A stretch of DNA of 64,000 nt from Deltaproteobacteria bacterium Ga0077550 (GTDB lineage: Bacteria; Myxococcota_A; Polyangia; Nannocystales; Nannocystaceae): contig LNFB01000138.1 of the NCBI GenBank assembly GCA_001464385.1, positions 1 through 64,000 on the forward strand. Reading direction: 5' to 3'. Each line of letters opens with the position of its first letter. Position 1 is the stretch's first letter. Made by a program: the position numbers and the translations under genes. Under the pieces are notes generated by a model that worked only from the letters and a program-made list of their open reading frames with translations, did not search any database and was not told where the DNA came from. Shown here in pieces: positions 46,529 to 58,322 of the stretch.

Positions 46529-48754
46529 GTGAAGATCGCAGTGATCGGTGGTGGTCCGGGCGGGCTGTATTTCGCGCTGCTCATGCGCAAGGCGGTGCCC
46601 GCCCACGAGATCGTCGTGGTCGAGCGCAACCGTCCCGACGACACGTTCGGCTGGGGCGTGGTGTTCTCCGACGAGACCCTCGGCAATTTCCTGCAGGCCG
46701 ACGTCGAGACGCACGAGCGGATCACCAAGGACTTCGTCCACTGGGATCGCATCGACACGCACCTCGACGGGCGCGTGATCTCCTCGGGCGGGCACGGCTT
46801 CTCGGGCATCGCGCGGCGCCGCTTGCTCGGCATCCTGCACGAGCGCTGCGCCGAGCTCGGCGTCGAGGTCCGGTTCGAGAACGAGGTCCCCGGGCCCGAG
46901 GCGTTCCCCGACGCCGATCTGATCGTCGCGGCCGACGGCATCAACAGCCGCACCCGCGACACGCGGGCCGACGTCTTCCGCCCCGACATCCTGCCCGGCC
47001 GCGCGAAGTTCATCTGGCTCGGCGCGGATCGGGCGTTCGACGCCTTCAAGTTCTTCATCGCCAAGACCGAGCACGGCGTCGTGCAGGTCCACGCCTATCC
47101 GTTCGATCGGACGCACAGCACCTTCATCGTCGAGACCGACGAGGCGACCTGGCGCGCGCACGGCATCGATCGGATGAGCGTGGCCGACTCGGTCGCGTGG
47201 TGCGAGGCGTTGTTTGCCAAGGAACTCGCGGGCGCGCGGCTGCTCGTCAACAAGAGCGACTGGATCAATTTCCGCCGGGTCCGCAACGCCACCTGGCACG
47301 CCGGCAACATCGTGCTCATCGGGGACGCGGCCCACACCGCGCACTTCTCGATCGGCTCGGGCACAAAGCTCGCGATGGAGGACTCGATCGCCCTGGTCGA
47401 GGCGGTCCGCTCGCACCGCAACGTCCCGGCGATCCTCGCCGCGTACCAGGAGTCGCGGTGGATCGATGTCGCGAAGCTGCAGCGCACCGCCGAGACCAGC
47501 CAGGCGTGGTTCGAGAACATCGGCCGGCTGCGCGACGTGCCGCCCGAGGCGTTCGTGATGAGCATGATGACGCGCAGCAAGCGGGTCACGCACGGCAACC
47601 TGCGGGTCCGCGACGCGGCCTTCGTCGACGGCGTCGAGCGGTGGTTCGCCGGCTCGGCCGGGCTCGACACGACCGGGCCGGTGCCGCCGCCGATGTTCAC
47701 CCCGCTCAAGCTGCGCGGCCTCGAGCTGCCCAACCGCGTGGTCGTCTCGTCGATGTGCCAGTACTCGGCGACCGACGGCACGCCCGACGACTGGCACCTG
47801 GTGCACCTCGGCAGCCGGGCGGTGGGCGGCGCGGGCCTGGTGATGGCCGAGATGACCGACGTCTCGCGCGAGGGCCGGATCACGCCGGGGTGCGCGGGCA
47901 TCTACCGCGACGAGCACGTGGCGGGGTGGAAGCGCATCACCGGGTTCGTGCACCAGCACAGCCGCGGAAAGATCGGGCTGCAGCTCGGGCACGCCGGCCG
48001 CAAGGGCTCGACCAAGCTGATGTGGGAGGGCATGGACGTGCCGCTGGCGCAGGGCAACTGGCCGCTGCTCTCGGCGTCGGCGATCCCGTACGGCTCCGGA
48101 TCGCAGGTGCCCAAGGCGATGAATCGCGCCGACATGGACGCCGTGGTCTCCGACTTCGAGCAGGCCACGCGCCGCGCGATCGAGGCCGACTTCGATCTGC
48201 TCGAGATCCACATGGCGCACGGCTACCTGCTGGCGAGCTTCCTGTCGCCGCTGACCAACCTGCGCGCTGACGACTACGGCGGGCCGGTGGCGCGCCGGCT
48301 GCGGTTCCCGCTCGAGGTGTTCGACGCGGTGCGCAAGCTGTGGCCGGCCGACCGCCCGATCTCCGTGCGGATCTCGGCGACCGACTGGGCCGAGGGCGGG
48401 ATCACCGACGCCGACGTCGTCGCGATCGCCCGGGCGCTGCGCGAGCACGGCTGCGACCTCATCGACGTGTCGACCGGCCAGACGGTGGCCCACGCGCAGC
48501 CGGTGTACGGGCGGATGTTCCAGGCGCCGTGGAGCGATCTGGTGCGCCACGAGGTGGGCATCCCCACGATCACCGTCGGCAACGTGCAGGACTGGGATCA
48601 GGTCAACACGCTGCTGTCCTCGGGGCGCGCGGATCTGGTCGCGCTCGCGCGGCCGCACCTCGCCGATCCGTACTTCACGCTGCACGCGGCCGCCGAGCAG
48701 GGCTTCGGCGCGCAGTACTGGCCGCCGCAGTACCGCTCGGCCCAGCCCCGCTGA
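46529..48754 (+). CDS. Bifunctional FAD monooxygenase / NADH:flavin oxidoreductase (aminobenzoyl- or salicylyl-CoA hydroxylase type)
   Basis: GTG 46529 precedes [20 protein letters not shown], so the protein is 741 residues. The first 370 residues are a group A flavin monooxygenase with GGGPGG and [14 protein letters not shown]. The rest is an old-yellow-enzyme-type domain: [60 protein letters not shown] and an FMN phosphate site near the end. This two-domain layout is that of 2-aminobenzoyl-CoA monooxygenase/reductase and salicylyl-CoA 5-hydroxylase, which act on CoA thioesters of aromatic acids. No CoA ligase gene adjoins it. Confidence 0.9.
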   Translation: MKIAVIGGGPGGLYFALLMRKAVPAHEIVVVERNRPDDTFGWGVVFSDETLGNFLQADVETHERITKDFVHWDRIDTHLDGRVISSGGHGFSGIARRRLLGILHERCAELGVEVRFENEVPGPEAFPDADLIVAADGINSRTRDTRADVFRPDILPGRAKFIWLGADRAFDAFKFFIAKTEHGVVQVHAYPFDRTHSTFIVETDEATWRAHGIDRMSVADSVAWCEALFAKELAGARLLVNKSDWINFRRVRNATWHAGNIVLIGDAAHTAHFSIGSGTKLAMEDSIALVEAVRSHRNVPAILAAYQESRWIDVAKLQRTAETSQAWFENIGRLRDVPPEAFVMSMMTRSKRVTHGNLRVRDAAFVDGVERWFAGSAGLDTTGPVPPPMFTPLKLRGLELPNRVVVSSMCQYSATDGTPDDWHLVHLGSRAVGGAGLVMAEMTDVSREGRITPGCAGIYRDEHVAGWKRITGFVHQHSRGKIGLQLGHAGRKGSTKLMWEGMDVPLAQGNWPLLSASAIPYGSGSQVPKAMNRADMDAVVSDFEQATRRAIEADFDLLEIHMAHGYLLASFLSPLTNLRADDYGGPVARRLRFPLEVFDAVRKLWPADRPISVRISATDWAEGGITDADVVAIARALREHGCDLIDVSTGQTVAHAQPVYGRMFQAPWSDLVRHEVGIPTITVGNVQDWDQVNTLLSSGRADLVALARPHLADPYFTLHAAAEQGFGAQYWPPQYRSAQPR

Positions 48755-48796
48755 GGTAGTGATGGCCGCGCTGAAGTAGCGATGGTCGCGCTGATG
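48751..48796 (+). repeat. Tandem 20-base repeat at the 3' end of the flavoenzyme gene
   Basis: Unit 1 is ctgaggtagtgatggccgcg (48751-48770) and contains the gene's stop codon. Unit 2 is ctgaagtagcgatggtcgcg (48771-48790), identical at 17 of 20 positions. A third partial copy, ctgatg, follows. It looks like a recent tandem duplication; no function is evident. Confidence 0.75.
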
Positions 48797-48835
48797 GCTT
48801 GACGGGGCCCCTCGGCCGCGGGTAGCCGTGCAGGG

Positions 48836-49435
48836 GTGATCCATCCCGACACCTACCTGCGGCGGATCGACGAGCACACCGGCTCCGGCGTGTTCGCCAG
48901 CCGGCCGATCCCGCGCGGCACCGTGGTGTGGCTGCACGACGCGCTCGACCAGGTGATCGCGCCCGAGCAACTCGACGCGCTGCCCCCGGTGCTGCGTCGA
49001 CAGGTCGACCGCTACGCGTACGTCGACGGCCTCGGCCGGCGGATCCTCTGCTGGGATCACGGCCGCTACATGAACCACTCGTGCGACCCGTCGACGACGA
49101 GCATCGGCACGCTGATGGAGATCGCCCGGCGCGACATCGACGTCGACGAGGAGCTCACGTGCGAGTACGGCCTCGATTTCGTGGTCGAGGGCTTCGCGTG
49201 CACCTGCGGAGCGCCGGCGTGCCGCGGCGGGCTCATGCCCACGGATGCGCCGAGCGTGTGGCGGCGCTGGGACGAGGAAGGGGCCGCGGCGATGCGCTGG
49301 GCGATGACCGTGGCGCAGCCGGTCCTCGACGCGGCGCGCCACGACGGCCCGGGGGCGTGGATCGTGCAGGCCCTCCGCGAGCGGCGATCGATCGCGCTGC
49401 CGTCGTGGGCCGACGGCGTGCCCGGCAGCCGCTGA
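48836..49435 (+). CDS. SET-domain protein (putative lysine methyltransferase)
   Basis: GTG 48836 encodes 199 residues. The SET core is seen: GSGVFASRPIPRGTVV, RYMNHSCDPSTTS (the N-H-S-C-x-P pseudoknot), DIDVDEELTCEYGLDF, and a post-SET CTCGAPACRG. SET domains methylate lysine using S-adenosylmethionine, and are eukaryote-like and sporadic in bacteria. The C-terminus is a helical tail. It converges on the adenylation-PCP-GNAT gene with 4 bases between stops. The target is unknown. Confidence 0.9.
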   Translation: MIHPDTYLRRIDEHTGSGVFASRPIPRGTVVWLHDALDQVIAPEQLDALPPVLRRQVDRYAYVDGLGRRILCWDHGRYMNHSCDPSTTSIGTLMEIARRDIDVDEELTCEYGLDFVVEGFACTCGAPACRGGLMPTDAPSVWRRWDEEGAAAMRWAMTVAQPVLDAARHDGPGAWIVQALRERRSIALPSWADGVPGSR

Positions 49436-49439
49436 CGCG

Positions 49440-51728
<2,289 letters not shown>

Positions 51729-51798
51729 GGGCGGCGCGAAGGGTAGCGCGATGCGACCCCGCGGACGGCGCGGCCACCCTGGGCCGTCGCGGGGCGGA

Positions 51799-52995
51799 CT
51801 ACGGGGACGTGGACGGCTCGCGCCGCGGATCCACGCCGATCCGGGTCAGCGCGGCGGCCATGGTCGCCGCCATGGGCACGCCCGCGTTGCCGAGGACCAC
51901 CGCGACCGCGCCGCGGGATGGCACCCACACGAGCTCGGCGAAGAAGTCGCCGGTGTTGCCCGCGTGGCGCAGGACGAGCTCGTTGCCCGAGGTCGTGACG
52001 TCGAGCCCCGCGGCGTAGCGCTCGTCCGCGCGGCGTCCGGTCGGCCGCGCGTCGGCGAGGACAGCGTCGCGCATGCGGCTGGCCCACGGCGGCGCGTCGA
52101 TCGACGTCTCCGAGAGGGCGAGCGCGAACGCGATGAGATCGTCGGCGGTCGCGACGAGGCCACCCGCGGGCGCGGTGGCCTCGAGTCCGAACGCGAAGCG
52201 CTCGAAGTCCGCGCGGACGTCGAAGGCCGCCTGCGCATCGTCGATGGTCAGGTGGCCGCATGCGACGTCGCCGGTCGGATCGGGATCGGTGCGCGTGCCG
52301 TTCATGCGGAGCGGCGCGAGGACCTCGCGGCGCACCAGCGTCGGCCATGGCGCGCCGCCGCGGCGCTCGAGCCACGCGCCGGCGAGCACGTATCCGCCGT
52401 TGGCGTAGCGAAAGCCGGCGCCGGGGGGCTCGATCGCGGGCCCGACCAACGCCGCGAGGACCTCGGGCGCATCGCGTCCGCGCAGGCCCGCGTGGGCGGG
52501 ACGCTCCGCGAGGCCGGCGCGGTGATCGAGGAGCGCCCGCAGCGTCGCGTCGGCGAGCGATGCGTCGAGTCCGAGCGCGCCGAGGGCAGCGGCGCCGAGT
52601 GGCGCGTCGAGGTCGACCACCGGGCTCGGGCCCTCGGCGAGTGCGAACGCGGTCGCGGCGGTGATCGCCTTGGTGAGCGAGCCGATGCGGAACGCGGTCG
52701 CGCCCGTGACGTCGCCGGGTCGATCGCTGCAGCGCACCCCGTGGGCGAACCGCAGGGCGACGCGGCCGTGCTCGGCGACGGCGACCACGACGCCGGGGAT
52801 CCGACGCGCCTGCTGCTCGGCGCACGCGGCCCGCACGACCGCGGCGTCCGGTGCCGCGAGTGGCCCCGCGGCCGCGAGGCAAGCGGCCGCGTCGGCACGC
52901 GTGTCCGGTGCCGCCGTCGCGGTCGGCGGCGGCTCGCGCGGCGGTGCGTCTCGACCACAGCCGATCCCGATCGCGAGCCCGAGCAGGGACCGCAT
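51799..52995 (-). CDS. Beta-lactamase-family serine hydrolase lipoprotein
   Basis: ATG 52995 gives a lipoprotein signal (lipobox GIGC) and has a G-rich site; the GTG at 53010 has none. The 398-residue product has the class C/DD-peptidase motifs: SLTK in FRIGSLTKAITA (S-x-x-K), YANGGY (Y-x-N) and a third strand RHAGNTGDFFAE. Such proteins include esterases and D-aminopeptidases. Here it is 70 bases upstream of the Ebony-like gene on the same strand and follows a sigma factor, so it may act on the same product or wall substrate (inference). Confidence 0.9.
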   Translation of the reverse strand: MRSLLGLAIGIGCGRDAPPREPPPTATAAPDTRADAAACLAAAGPLAAPDAAVVRAACAEQQARRIPGVVVAVAEHGRVALRFAHGVRCSDRPGDVTGATAFRIGSLTKAITAATAFALAEGPSPVVDLDAPLGAAALGALGLDASLADATLRALLDHRAGLAERPAHAGLRGRDAPEVLAALVGPAIEPPGAGFRYANGGYVLAGAWLERRGGAPWPTLVRREVLAPLRMNGTRTDPDPTGDVACGHLTIDDAQAAFDVRADFERFAFGLEATAPAGGLVATADDLIAFALALSETSIDAPPWASRMRDAVLADARPTGRRADERYAAGLDVTTSGNELVLRHAGNTGDFFAELVWVPSRGAVAVVLGNAGVPMAATMAAALTRIGVDPRREPSTSP

Positions 52996-53031
52996 CGCCC
53001 CGCGACGCACGAGTGCAGCGTACCAGCGCCG

Positions 53032-53553
53032 TCAGCCCACGTCGGTCGCCTCGCCGTACCACTCGGCGCGCGCGGCTTGGAACCGGATCCGTGCGGCCCG
53101 CAGGCGCGCGTAGATCGTGTTGAGGTTCACGCCGAGCGCGGCGCCGATCTCCGGGGCCGTGAGACCCTCGATGTCGGCGAGGAAGAACACCGCGCGCTTG
53201 TCCTCGTCGAGGGTGTCGAGGAAGCGCGCGACGAAGTCGGTGGCCTCGGCCTTGGCGGCGTGGTCGTTGGGATCGCCGAGGCGCTCGGTGTCGGTGTGGG
53301 CGCCGATCCGCGACGAGGCGCGGTGCAGGCGCTTGCGCGTGTCGGCGGCGACGCGTCGCGTGATCCCGAACAGCCAGGATCGGATCGGGACCTGCGGGTC
53401 GTAGGCGGTCCACCGGCGGTGCACGACCAGGAACACGTCCTGGGCCGCGTCCTCCAGGGCCTCGGGGGGCACGCCGAGGCGTCGCAGGATCCGCCACACG
53501 AAGGCGAACTGCGCCCGGTAGATCGCCGAGAACTCGGGGTCGAGCCCGCTCAC
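53032..53553 (-). CDS. ECF-type RNA polymerase sigma factor
   Basis: GTG 53553 is preceded by a strong site (ggcggaggcg), giving 173 residues; the longer frame to 53766 is not sigma-like. Region 2: FSAIYRAQFAFVWRILRRLGV and DAAQDVFLVVHRRW; region 4: LDEDKRAVFFLADIEGL, APEIGAALGVNLNTIYARL. The next gene starts 36 bases downstream, so it heads a probable operon with the serine hydrolase and Ebony-like gene. No anti-sigma gene is adjacent. Confidence 0.92.
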   Translation of the reverse strand: MSGLDPEFSAIYRAQFAFVWRILRRLGVPPEALEDAAQDVFLVVHRRWTAYDPQVPIRSWLFGITRRVAADTRKRLHRASSRIGAHTDTERLGDPNDHAAKAEATDFVARFLDTLDEDKRAVFFLADIEGLTAPEIGAALGVNLNTIYARLRAARIRFQAARAEWYGEATDVG

Positions 53554-53793
53554 CGGCGCGCCTCCGCCGGGCAAGCACACCCAGGGGCGACGATCGTGCA
53601 TCGGCAGCGCTGCGGCGTGCTGCGACGGCTCCGACCCGCGGCCTGCGTGCCGGGGGCGGAGCTCATTGCGCTGGGGTCGACGTCCACGTTCGTCCACTTC
53701 GAACCTCGAGAACCTTCTCGCGCCGTCCGGCGCTCCCACCGTCGTGCGATCCGCCGCACGACCCACTGCAAGACCTGCTGCGCCGTCCGGCGC

Positions 53794-54933
53794 CTACGAC
53801 TCTGACGACAACCACACCGAGAACGCACCACGGGCGAGGTGCCCGACCAAGAGATCCGACGATCCGTCCCCATCGAGATCCGGCGCGGCCACCCACTGGG
53901 CGGCGTGCGGCGTCTCGAGCCGTCCGTGTTCCTGGGGGGCGCCATCGCGGTCGACGACATAGTATCGGACCTCGGGCTCGAACCCGTCGACGACGAGGGC
54001 GCCCTGCGAGCGCTCGCCCGAGGTCTCCGTCAGCGCCGCGATCGTCGACTGCGCGGGTCGATACGGCGAGACGCTGGCCATGTCCGCGGCGTCGCCGGTG
54101 CCGATCACCAGGCGCTGCTGCGAGGGTGCCGCGATCACGAGTTCGTCGGAGCCGCCGGCCGCGACGTCGCCGACGGCGATGTGCCCGGCGGCGGTCGCCG
54201 GGGCGAGCGGCGTGGCCGGGCCGAAGCTGCCTGCGCCGTCACCGAGTCGCACCGCCACCGTGTCGGCGACGCCCGCGATCCACGTGATCGCGTCGACGTG
54301 TCCGTCGCCGTCGAGATCGCCGGTGCGCACGCCGGTCGGCGTCGCGCCGTCGGTCAGCGGAATCGCCGGGCCGGGCGCGAAGCCCCGGGCCCCGAGGCCG
54401 CGCACGATTGCCATCGCGGGGGCCTGCTGCGGATCGATCCCGAACGCCAGCAGATCGCGGCGCCCGTCGCCGTCGGCGTCGAGGATCGCCGCGGTGGTGA
54501 GCACGAGCGGCAGCGCGATCGAACTCGTCGTCGCATCGCCACCCCAGAAGACCAGCGCGTTGCCGGAGCAGTCGGGGTAGATCAGGTCGTCGGTGCCGTC
54601 GCCGTCGACGTCGTCGCCCAGCGGGTACGCGCTGCAGCCGGCCCGATCGCTCGGGGCAGGGTCCGCGAAGGTGCCATCGCCGTGCCCGCGATGGAGCTCG
54701 GCGACGATCGCCCCGGTCGGCGCATCACCGACGGCGAGGACATCGATCGCGTCGTCGCCGTCGAAGTCGCCAGCGACGAGGTGCCGCGGCGCGAGCTCGG
54801 TCTCGAAGGTCCGCGGCGCACCGAGGCACGGCCCCGCGTCACCGAAGCAGCCCGACGCCTCGTCGCAGTCGGCGTGCGTCGGCCCGCAGGCGCCGAGCGC
54901 CGTGACGAGGCCGACGAACGCGGCGGGCCTCAC
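53794..54933 (-). CDS. FG-GAP/VCBS repeat lipoprotein
   Basis: GTG 54933 overlaps the upstream stop (GTGA). The signal peptide ends in lipobox LGAC, followed by a Cys pair segment (HADCDEASGCFGDAGPC). Then come about six beta-propeller blades of FG-GAP type with calcium-binding loops: DFDGDDAIDVLAVG, DVDGDGTDDLIYPD, DADGDGRRDLLAFG, DLDGDGHVDAITWI, DLDGDGSSDLLVG. Total 379 residues. These are usually surface proteins in adhesion or carbohydrate binding. Function is otherwise unknown. Confidence 0.9.
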   Translation of the reverse strand: MRPAAFVGLVTALGACGPTHADCDEASGCFGDAGPCLGAPRTFETELAPRHLVAGDFDGDDAIDVLAVGDAPTGAIVAELHRGHGDGTFADPAPSDRAGCSAYPLGDDVDGDGTDDLIYPDCSGNALVFWGGDATTSSIALPLVLTTAAILDADGDGRRDLLAFGIDPQQAPAMAIVRGLGARGFAPGPAIPLTDGATPTGVRTGDLDGDGHVDAITWIAGVADTVAVRLGDGAGSFGPATPLAPATAAGHIAVGDVAAGGSDELVIAAPSQQRLVIGTGDAADMASVSPYRPAQSTIAALTETSGERSQGALVVDGFEPEVRYYVVDRDGAPQEHGRLETPHAAQWVAAPDLDGDGSSDLLVGHLARGAFSVWLSSES

Positions 54934-55679
54934 GGCTTGGCCTCCGCGCATCCGCGGCGCGCGATCGCGGCGTAGGCGGAGTCGCCGAAGCGATCGGCGA
55001 AGGCCGTGGAGCGATCGGTGGCCTCGCGCGTGCGCCCGAGCTTGCACAGCGCCTCGATCTCGAGCACGGCGACCTCCTGCGTGAACGAGCCCTTCGCGAA
55101 GTCGCGGCGGTACCTCGCGATGGCGGCCAGGCGCGCGCCCGCGTCCCGCTCGGTCTTGATGGCGCCGAACAGCGCGATCTCGGCGGCGGCGTCGACCGGC
55201 GCGGGAGCAGGTGTGTGGCCCGCCGCGGGTCGCGACGTGCGGAGCTTGGGCTTGCTCGCCTCGACGACCTGCGTGGGCAGTGCGGGCTCGCTCGGGAGCG
55301 CGGCCTCGGGGATCGCGATCGCCGGCGGCGTCGCGATCGCGGGCGCGACGGTCGTCGGTGCGGGCTCGGTCGATCGCGGCGTCGTCGTGGGCGCGGCCAC
55401 GTCCATCGCTTCGGTCGCGCTCGGGCCCGGCCGCGGGGCGAGCACGCGGGCGGTGCCGCCGAGCACGAGCAGCCCGCACGCCGCGATCGCGACGCTCAGG
55501 CCACCGGCGCGCAGCCACAGCCACCACGGGCGATCGATCGCGGGTGTCGTCGCACCGAGCTGGGCGGACAGGCCACGCAGCACCCGCGCCGCCACGGCGG
55601 GCTCGGGACTCTCGTCGACGCGGAAGCGGTGCAGCAGGGCCCGCTCGTCCGCGGTCAGGGTGGGGATCTCGTCGCGCAT
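54930..55679 (-). CDS. Single-pass membrane protein with Pro/Thr-rich linker
   Basis: The 249-residue product has a cytoplasmic helical N-terminus (LTADERALLHRFRVDESPEPAVAARVLRG), one membrane helix (about 58-82, SVAIAACGLLVLGGTARVL), a Pro/Thr/Ala linker and a TPR-like C-terminal domain (IALFGAIKTERDAGARL, AIARYRRDFAKGSFTQE, LEIEALCKLGRTREAT). This plan is frequent in myxobacteria next to ECF sigma factors and kinases, possibly as an anti-sigma or sensor. It overlaps the FG-GAP gene by four bases and is 102 bases from the kinase gene upstream. Confidence 0.8.
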   Translation of the reverse strand: MRDEIPTLTADERALLHRFRVDESPEPAVAARVLRGLSAQLGATTPAIDRPWWLWLRAGGLSVAIAACGLLVLGGTARVLAPRPGPSATEAMDVAAPTTTPRSTEPAPTTVAPAIATPPAIAIPEAALPSEPALPTQVVEASKPKLRTSRPAAGHTPAPAPVDAAAEIALFGAIKTERDAGARLAAIARYRRDFAKGSFTQEVAVLEIEALCKLGRTREATDRSTAFADRFGDSAYAAIARRGCAEAKP

Positions 55680-55781
55680 GGGCAGGGGTGACCGTCGCGG
55701 CGGTCATCGGGGGGCCATGGCGGGGGCGCCGGGGTTCCGTGCGGCCGGTGCTGGGTCTTTTCGGGCGCCCTGGGCGGCTCC

Positions 55782-56906
55782 TCACGGCGCCACGGCCATG
55801 CCAGCTTCGCGGGTCTCGGCGGCCGGTCCTGCGCCGGTTTTGGCGGTTTCACTCGGTGGGCCGAGGCCGAGGCTCGCCGCGCCGGCCCCGAGCAGGGCAC
55901 CCCCGGCCACCGCCGCGAGCAGGGCGAGGCCCCCGTAGCGCCGCGGTCGGAGGGCCGCCGCGAAGGCCTCGGCCGATCCGGTGCGCACCTTCGGATCGAT
56001 CGCGAGGGCGTCGAGCAGCGCGCGGCGGAGCCACCGCGGCGCGTCGCCGCGGGGCGGCGTCGGCGGGATTGCGGCGTCGTACGTCACCGCGAGTCCGTAC
56101 GCCGTGGTCTCGGCGAAGGGGCGCTGGCCGTACACGGCCTCGTACGCCGTCACCGCGAGGGAGAACACGTCGCTGCGCACGTCGAGGTCGCGACCCATCA
56201 GCTGCTCGGGCGACATGTAGTGCGTCGTGCCGACGACGGTGTTCATCCGGGTCATCCGCGTGCGACACGTGTTGTCGACCTCGCCGTTGGGCGCGGTCGT
56301 GAGCTCGGAGAACCCGAGCGCGAGGCCGAAGTCGACGAGCACGACCCGATCCTCGGGCGTCACCAGGATGTTGGTCGGCTTGATGTCGCGGTGCAGGAGG
56401 TTGCAGCGGTGCACCGCGTCGAGGGCGACGGCGACGCGCTCGAGGACCGCGACGATCTGCGCGAGCGGTCGCGGACGCGCCTGCAACCATCGGCGCAGGT
56501 GCACGCCCTCGACGAGCTCGAGCGCCAGGTAGGCGCCGCGCGGATCGTGACCCATCTCGTAGAGGCCGACGACGCTCGGGTGGTGGACGCGGGCCAGCGC
56601 CTGGGCCTCGCGCCGCAGGCGGGACCACACCCGCGCATCGATCGTGCCGTGCTGCGCCCGCGCGAACTTCAGCGCGACCGTGCGACCCACGTCCGGGTCG
56701 AAGGCGCGGTAGACCACGCCCATCCCGCCCTCGCCGATGCGCTGCTCGAGCACGTAGCGACCGACACGCGAGCCGATGTCCGGGGCGCCGTCGGGCCCGG
56801 TGTCGCGCGCGTGTTGCCGCGAGCGCATCGATCGATCGTCGTGCACGGGAATCGGGATGCCCGCGCCGATCGGATCGACCTGCGTCTGCGTTTCGGTGCG
56901 CTGCAT
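55782..56906 (-). CDS. Ser/Thr protein kinase with C-terminal membrane helix
   Basis: The 374-residue kinase has IGEGGMGVVYRA, Lys in VALKFA, HRDIKPTN, VDFGLALGF and THYMSPEQ. A short Gly/Ala-rich membrane helix (GGLALLAAVAGGALLGAGAAS) ends the protein with no extracellular domain. It is the first of three leftward genes (kinase, membrane protein, FG-GAP lipoprotein), which suggests a sensor-surface protein system (inference). Confidence 0.93.
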   Translation of the reverse strand: MQRTETQTQVDPIGAGIPIPVHDDRSMRSRQHARDTGPDGAPDIGSRVGRYVLEQRIGEGGMGVVYRAFDPDVGRTVALKFARAQHGTIDARVWSRLRREAQALARVHHPSVVGLYEMGHDPRGAYLALELVEGVHLRRWLQARPRPLAQIVAVLERVAVALDAVHRCNLLHRDIKPTNILVTPEDRVVLVDFGLALGFSELTTAPNGEVDNTCRTRMTRMNTVVGTTHYMSPEQLMGRDLDVRSDVFSLAVTAYEAVYGQRPFAETTAYGLAVTYDAAIPPTPPRGDAPRWLRRALLDALAIDPKVRTGSAEAFAAALRPRRYGGLALLAAVAGGALLGAGAASLGLGPPSETAKTGAGPAAETREAGMAVAP

Positions 56907-56960
56907 GGCCCGCGACCTGTCTGTCCCCAGACCCCGATCGTGGGGCTTGGATGCCCCGCG

Positions 56961-56990
56961 CGCTCGTATTTTACGGAAGTAATTTCGGCG
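56961..56990 (-). promoter_or_regulatory. Candidate promoter patch upstream of the kinase
   Basis: An AT-rich island (gtattttacggaagtaatttc) stands out in very GC-rich DNA 55-80 bases before the kinase start. On the minus strand it reads TAAAAT (56973-56968), a possible -10 box, but no good -35 box is present at the right distance. Weak evidence. Confidence 0.3.
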
Positions 56991-57020
56991 ACGATGATCG
57001 CGTCGCGATCGCGAACACGC

Positions 57021-58178
57021 CTACATGCGCTCGAAGAGCCCCGCTGCGCCCATACCTCCGCCGATGCACATCGACACCAGCGCGTAGCGCCCGCCGATGC
57101 GCTCGAGCTCGGCGAGCGCCGACGCGACGAGCTTGGCGCCGGTGCAACCCAGCGGGTGTCCGAGGGCGATGGCGCCGCCGTTGGGGTTCACCTTCGCCGG
57201 ATCGAGGCCGAGCTTGCGGACCACCGCGAGGGCCTGCGCCGCGAAGGCCTCGTTGAGCTCGATGACGTCGATGTCCTCGAGCTTCACGCCGGTGCGCGCG
57301 AGCAGCTTCGGGATCGCGGCGATGGGCCCGATGCCCATGATCTCGGGGGCGACGCCGGCGGTGGCGAAGCCGACGAAGCGCGCGCGCGGCCGCAGGCCGA
57401 GGTCCTTGGCCAGCGTCTCGCTGGTCAGCACGACCGCGGCCGCGCCGTCGTTCATCGGCGAGCTGTTGCCGGCGGTGACGCTGCCCTTGGCGTGGAACAC
57501 CGGTCGCAGCGCCGCGAGGGCCTCGAGCGTGGTGTCACCGCGCGGGCACTCGTCGACGTCGAACCGCGCGCCGCTGGCGGTGGTCACCGGCACGATCTCG
57601 TCGACGAAGCGACCCGCGGCCTGGGCCGCGACCGCGCGCTGGTGGGACTGCAGCGCGAACGCGTCCTGATCGGCGCGCGAGACCTCGAAGCTCCGGGCGA
57701 CGTTCTCGGCGGTGAGGCCCATCGAGATGTAGACCTCGGGTCGCGTGCGTACGATCGTCGGGTTGAGCACGGCCTTGTTGCCGCCCATCGGCACCATGCT
57801 CATCGACTCCACGCCGCCGGCGAGTCCGCAGTCGATCGCGCCGCAGAGGATCCGCTCGGCCACGATCGCCACCGCCTGCAGGCCCGAGGCGCAGAAGCGG
57901 TTGACGGTCATCGCCGAGACCGCGTCGGGCAGCCCCGCGTGCAGCGAGATCGGGCGGGCGACGTTGAGGCCCTGCTCGGCCTCGGGCATCGCACAGCCGA
58001 GCACGACGTCGTCGATGTGCGACGCGGGCAGGGCGGGCAGGGCGGCGAGCGTGCCGCGGATGACCTCGGCGGCGTAGTCGTCGGGACGCGTGTCGACGAG
58101 GCTACCCTTCAGGGCTCGGCCGACGGCGCTGCGCCGCGCGGCCACGATGACGGCTTGGGGACGGTTCGAGTTCGTCAT
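57021..58178 (-). CDS. fadA: Acetyl-CoA acyltransferase (thiolase)
   Basis: The 385-residue product is a thiolase: nucleophilic Cys in [41 protein letters not shown] with His and GC of the active site, and [10 protein letters not shown] with the second Cys. It performs the last, thiolytic step of fatty-acid beta-oxidation. The ATG at 58178 matches the family N-terminus ([18 protein letters not shown]). It lies 143 bases after fadN on the same strand with two hairpins between, and the pair probably forms one transcript. Confidence 0.95.
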   Translation of the reverse strand: MTNSNRPQAVIVAARRSAVGRALKGSLVDTRPDDYAAEVIRGTLAALPALPASHIDDVVLGCAMPEAEQGLNVARPISLHAGLPDAVSAMTVNRFCASGLQAVAIVAERILCGAIDCGLAGGVESMSMVPMGGNKAVLNPTIVRTRPEVYISMGLTAENVARSFEVSRADQDAFALQSHQRAVAAQAAGRFVDEIVPVTTASGARFDVDECPRGDTTLEALAALRPVFHAKGSVTAGNSSPMNDGAAAVVLTSETLAKDLGLRPRARFVGFATAGVAPEIMGIGPIAAIPKLLARTGVKLEDIDVIELNEAFAAQALAVVRKLGLDPAKVNPNGGAIALGHPLGCTGAKLVASALAELERIGGRYALVSMCIGGGMGAAGLFERM

Positions 58179-58260
58179 GGCTTCCAGTGCAAGGGCCGGA
58201 GGCCCCGAAAGATGAGTCGCGAGGGAGGGGAGTCCTCGACGGGCTCTGCCCGGCGAGGGG

Positions 58261-58322
58261 AGGGCCGGCGCGGCCCTCCTGGAGGACGAGTAGGGAGGGC
58301 CGGGGGGGCCCTCCTGGAGGAC
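58261..58322. repeat. Two near-identical hairpin repeats between fadN and fadA
   Basis: Two 27-base copies (58261-58287 and 58296-58322) differ at only two positions. Each contains GAGGGCC pairing with GGCCCTC, a stable stem, and ends ctcctggaggac, itself a small inverted repeat. The second copy touches the stop codon of fadN. They may be intercistronic mRNA-processing or attenuation elements, or a mobile palindromic repeat. Confidence 0.7.
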
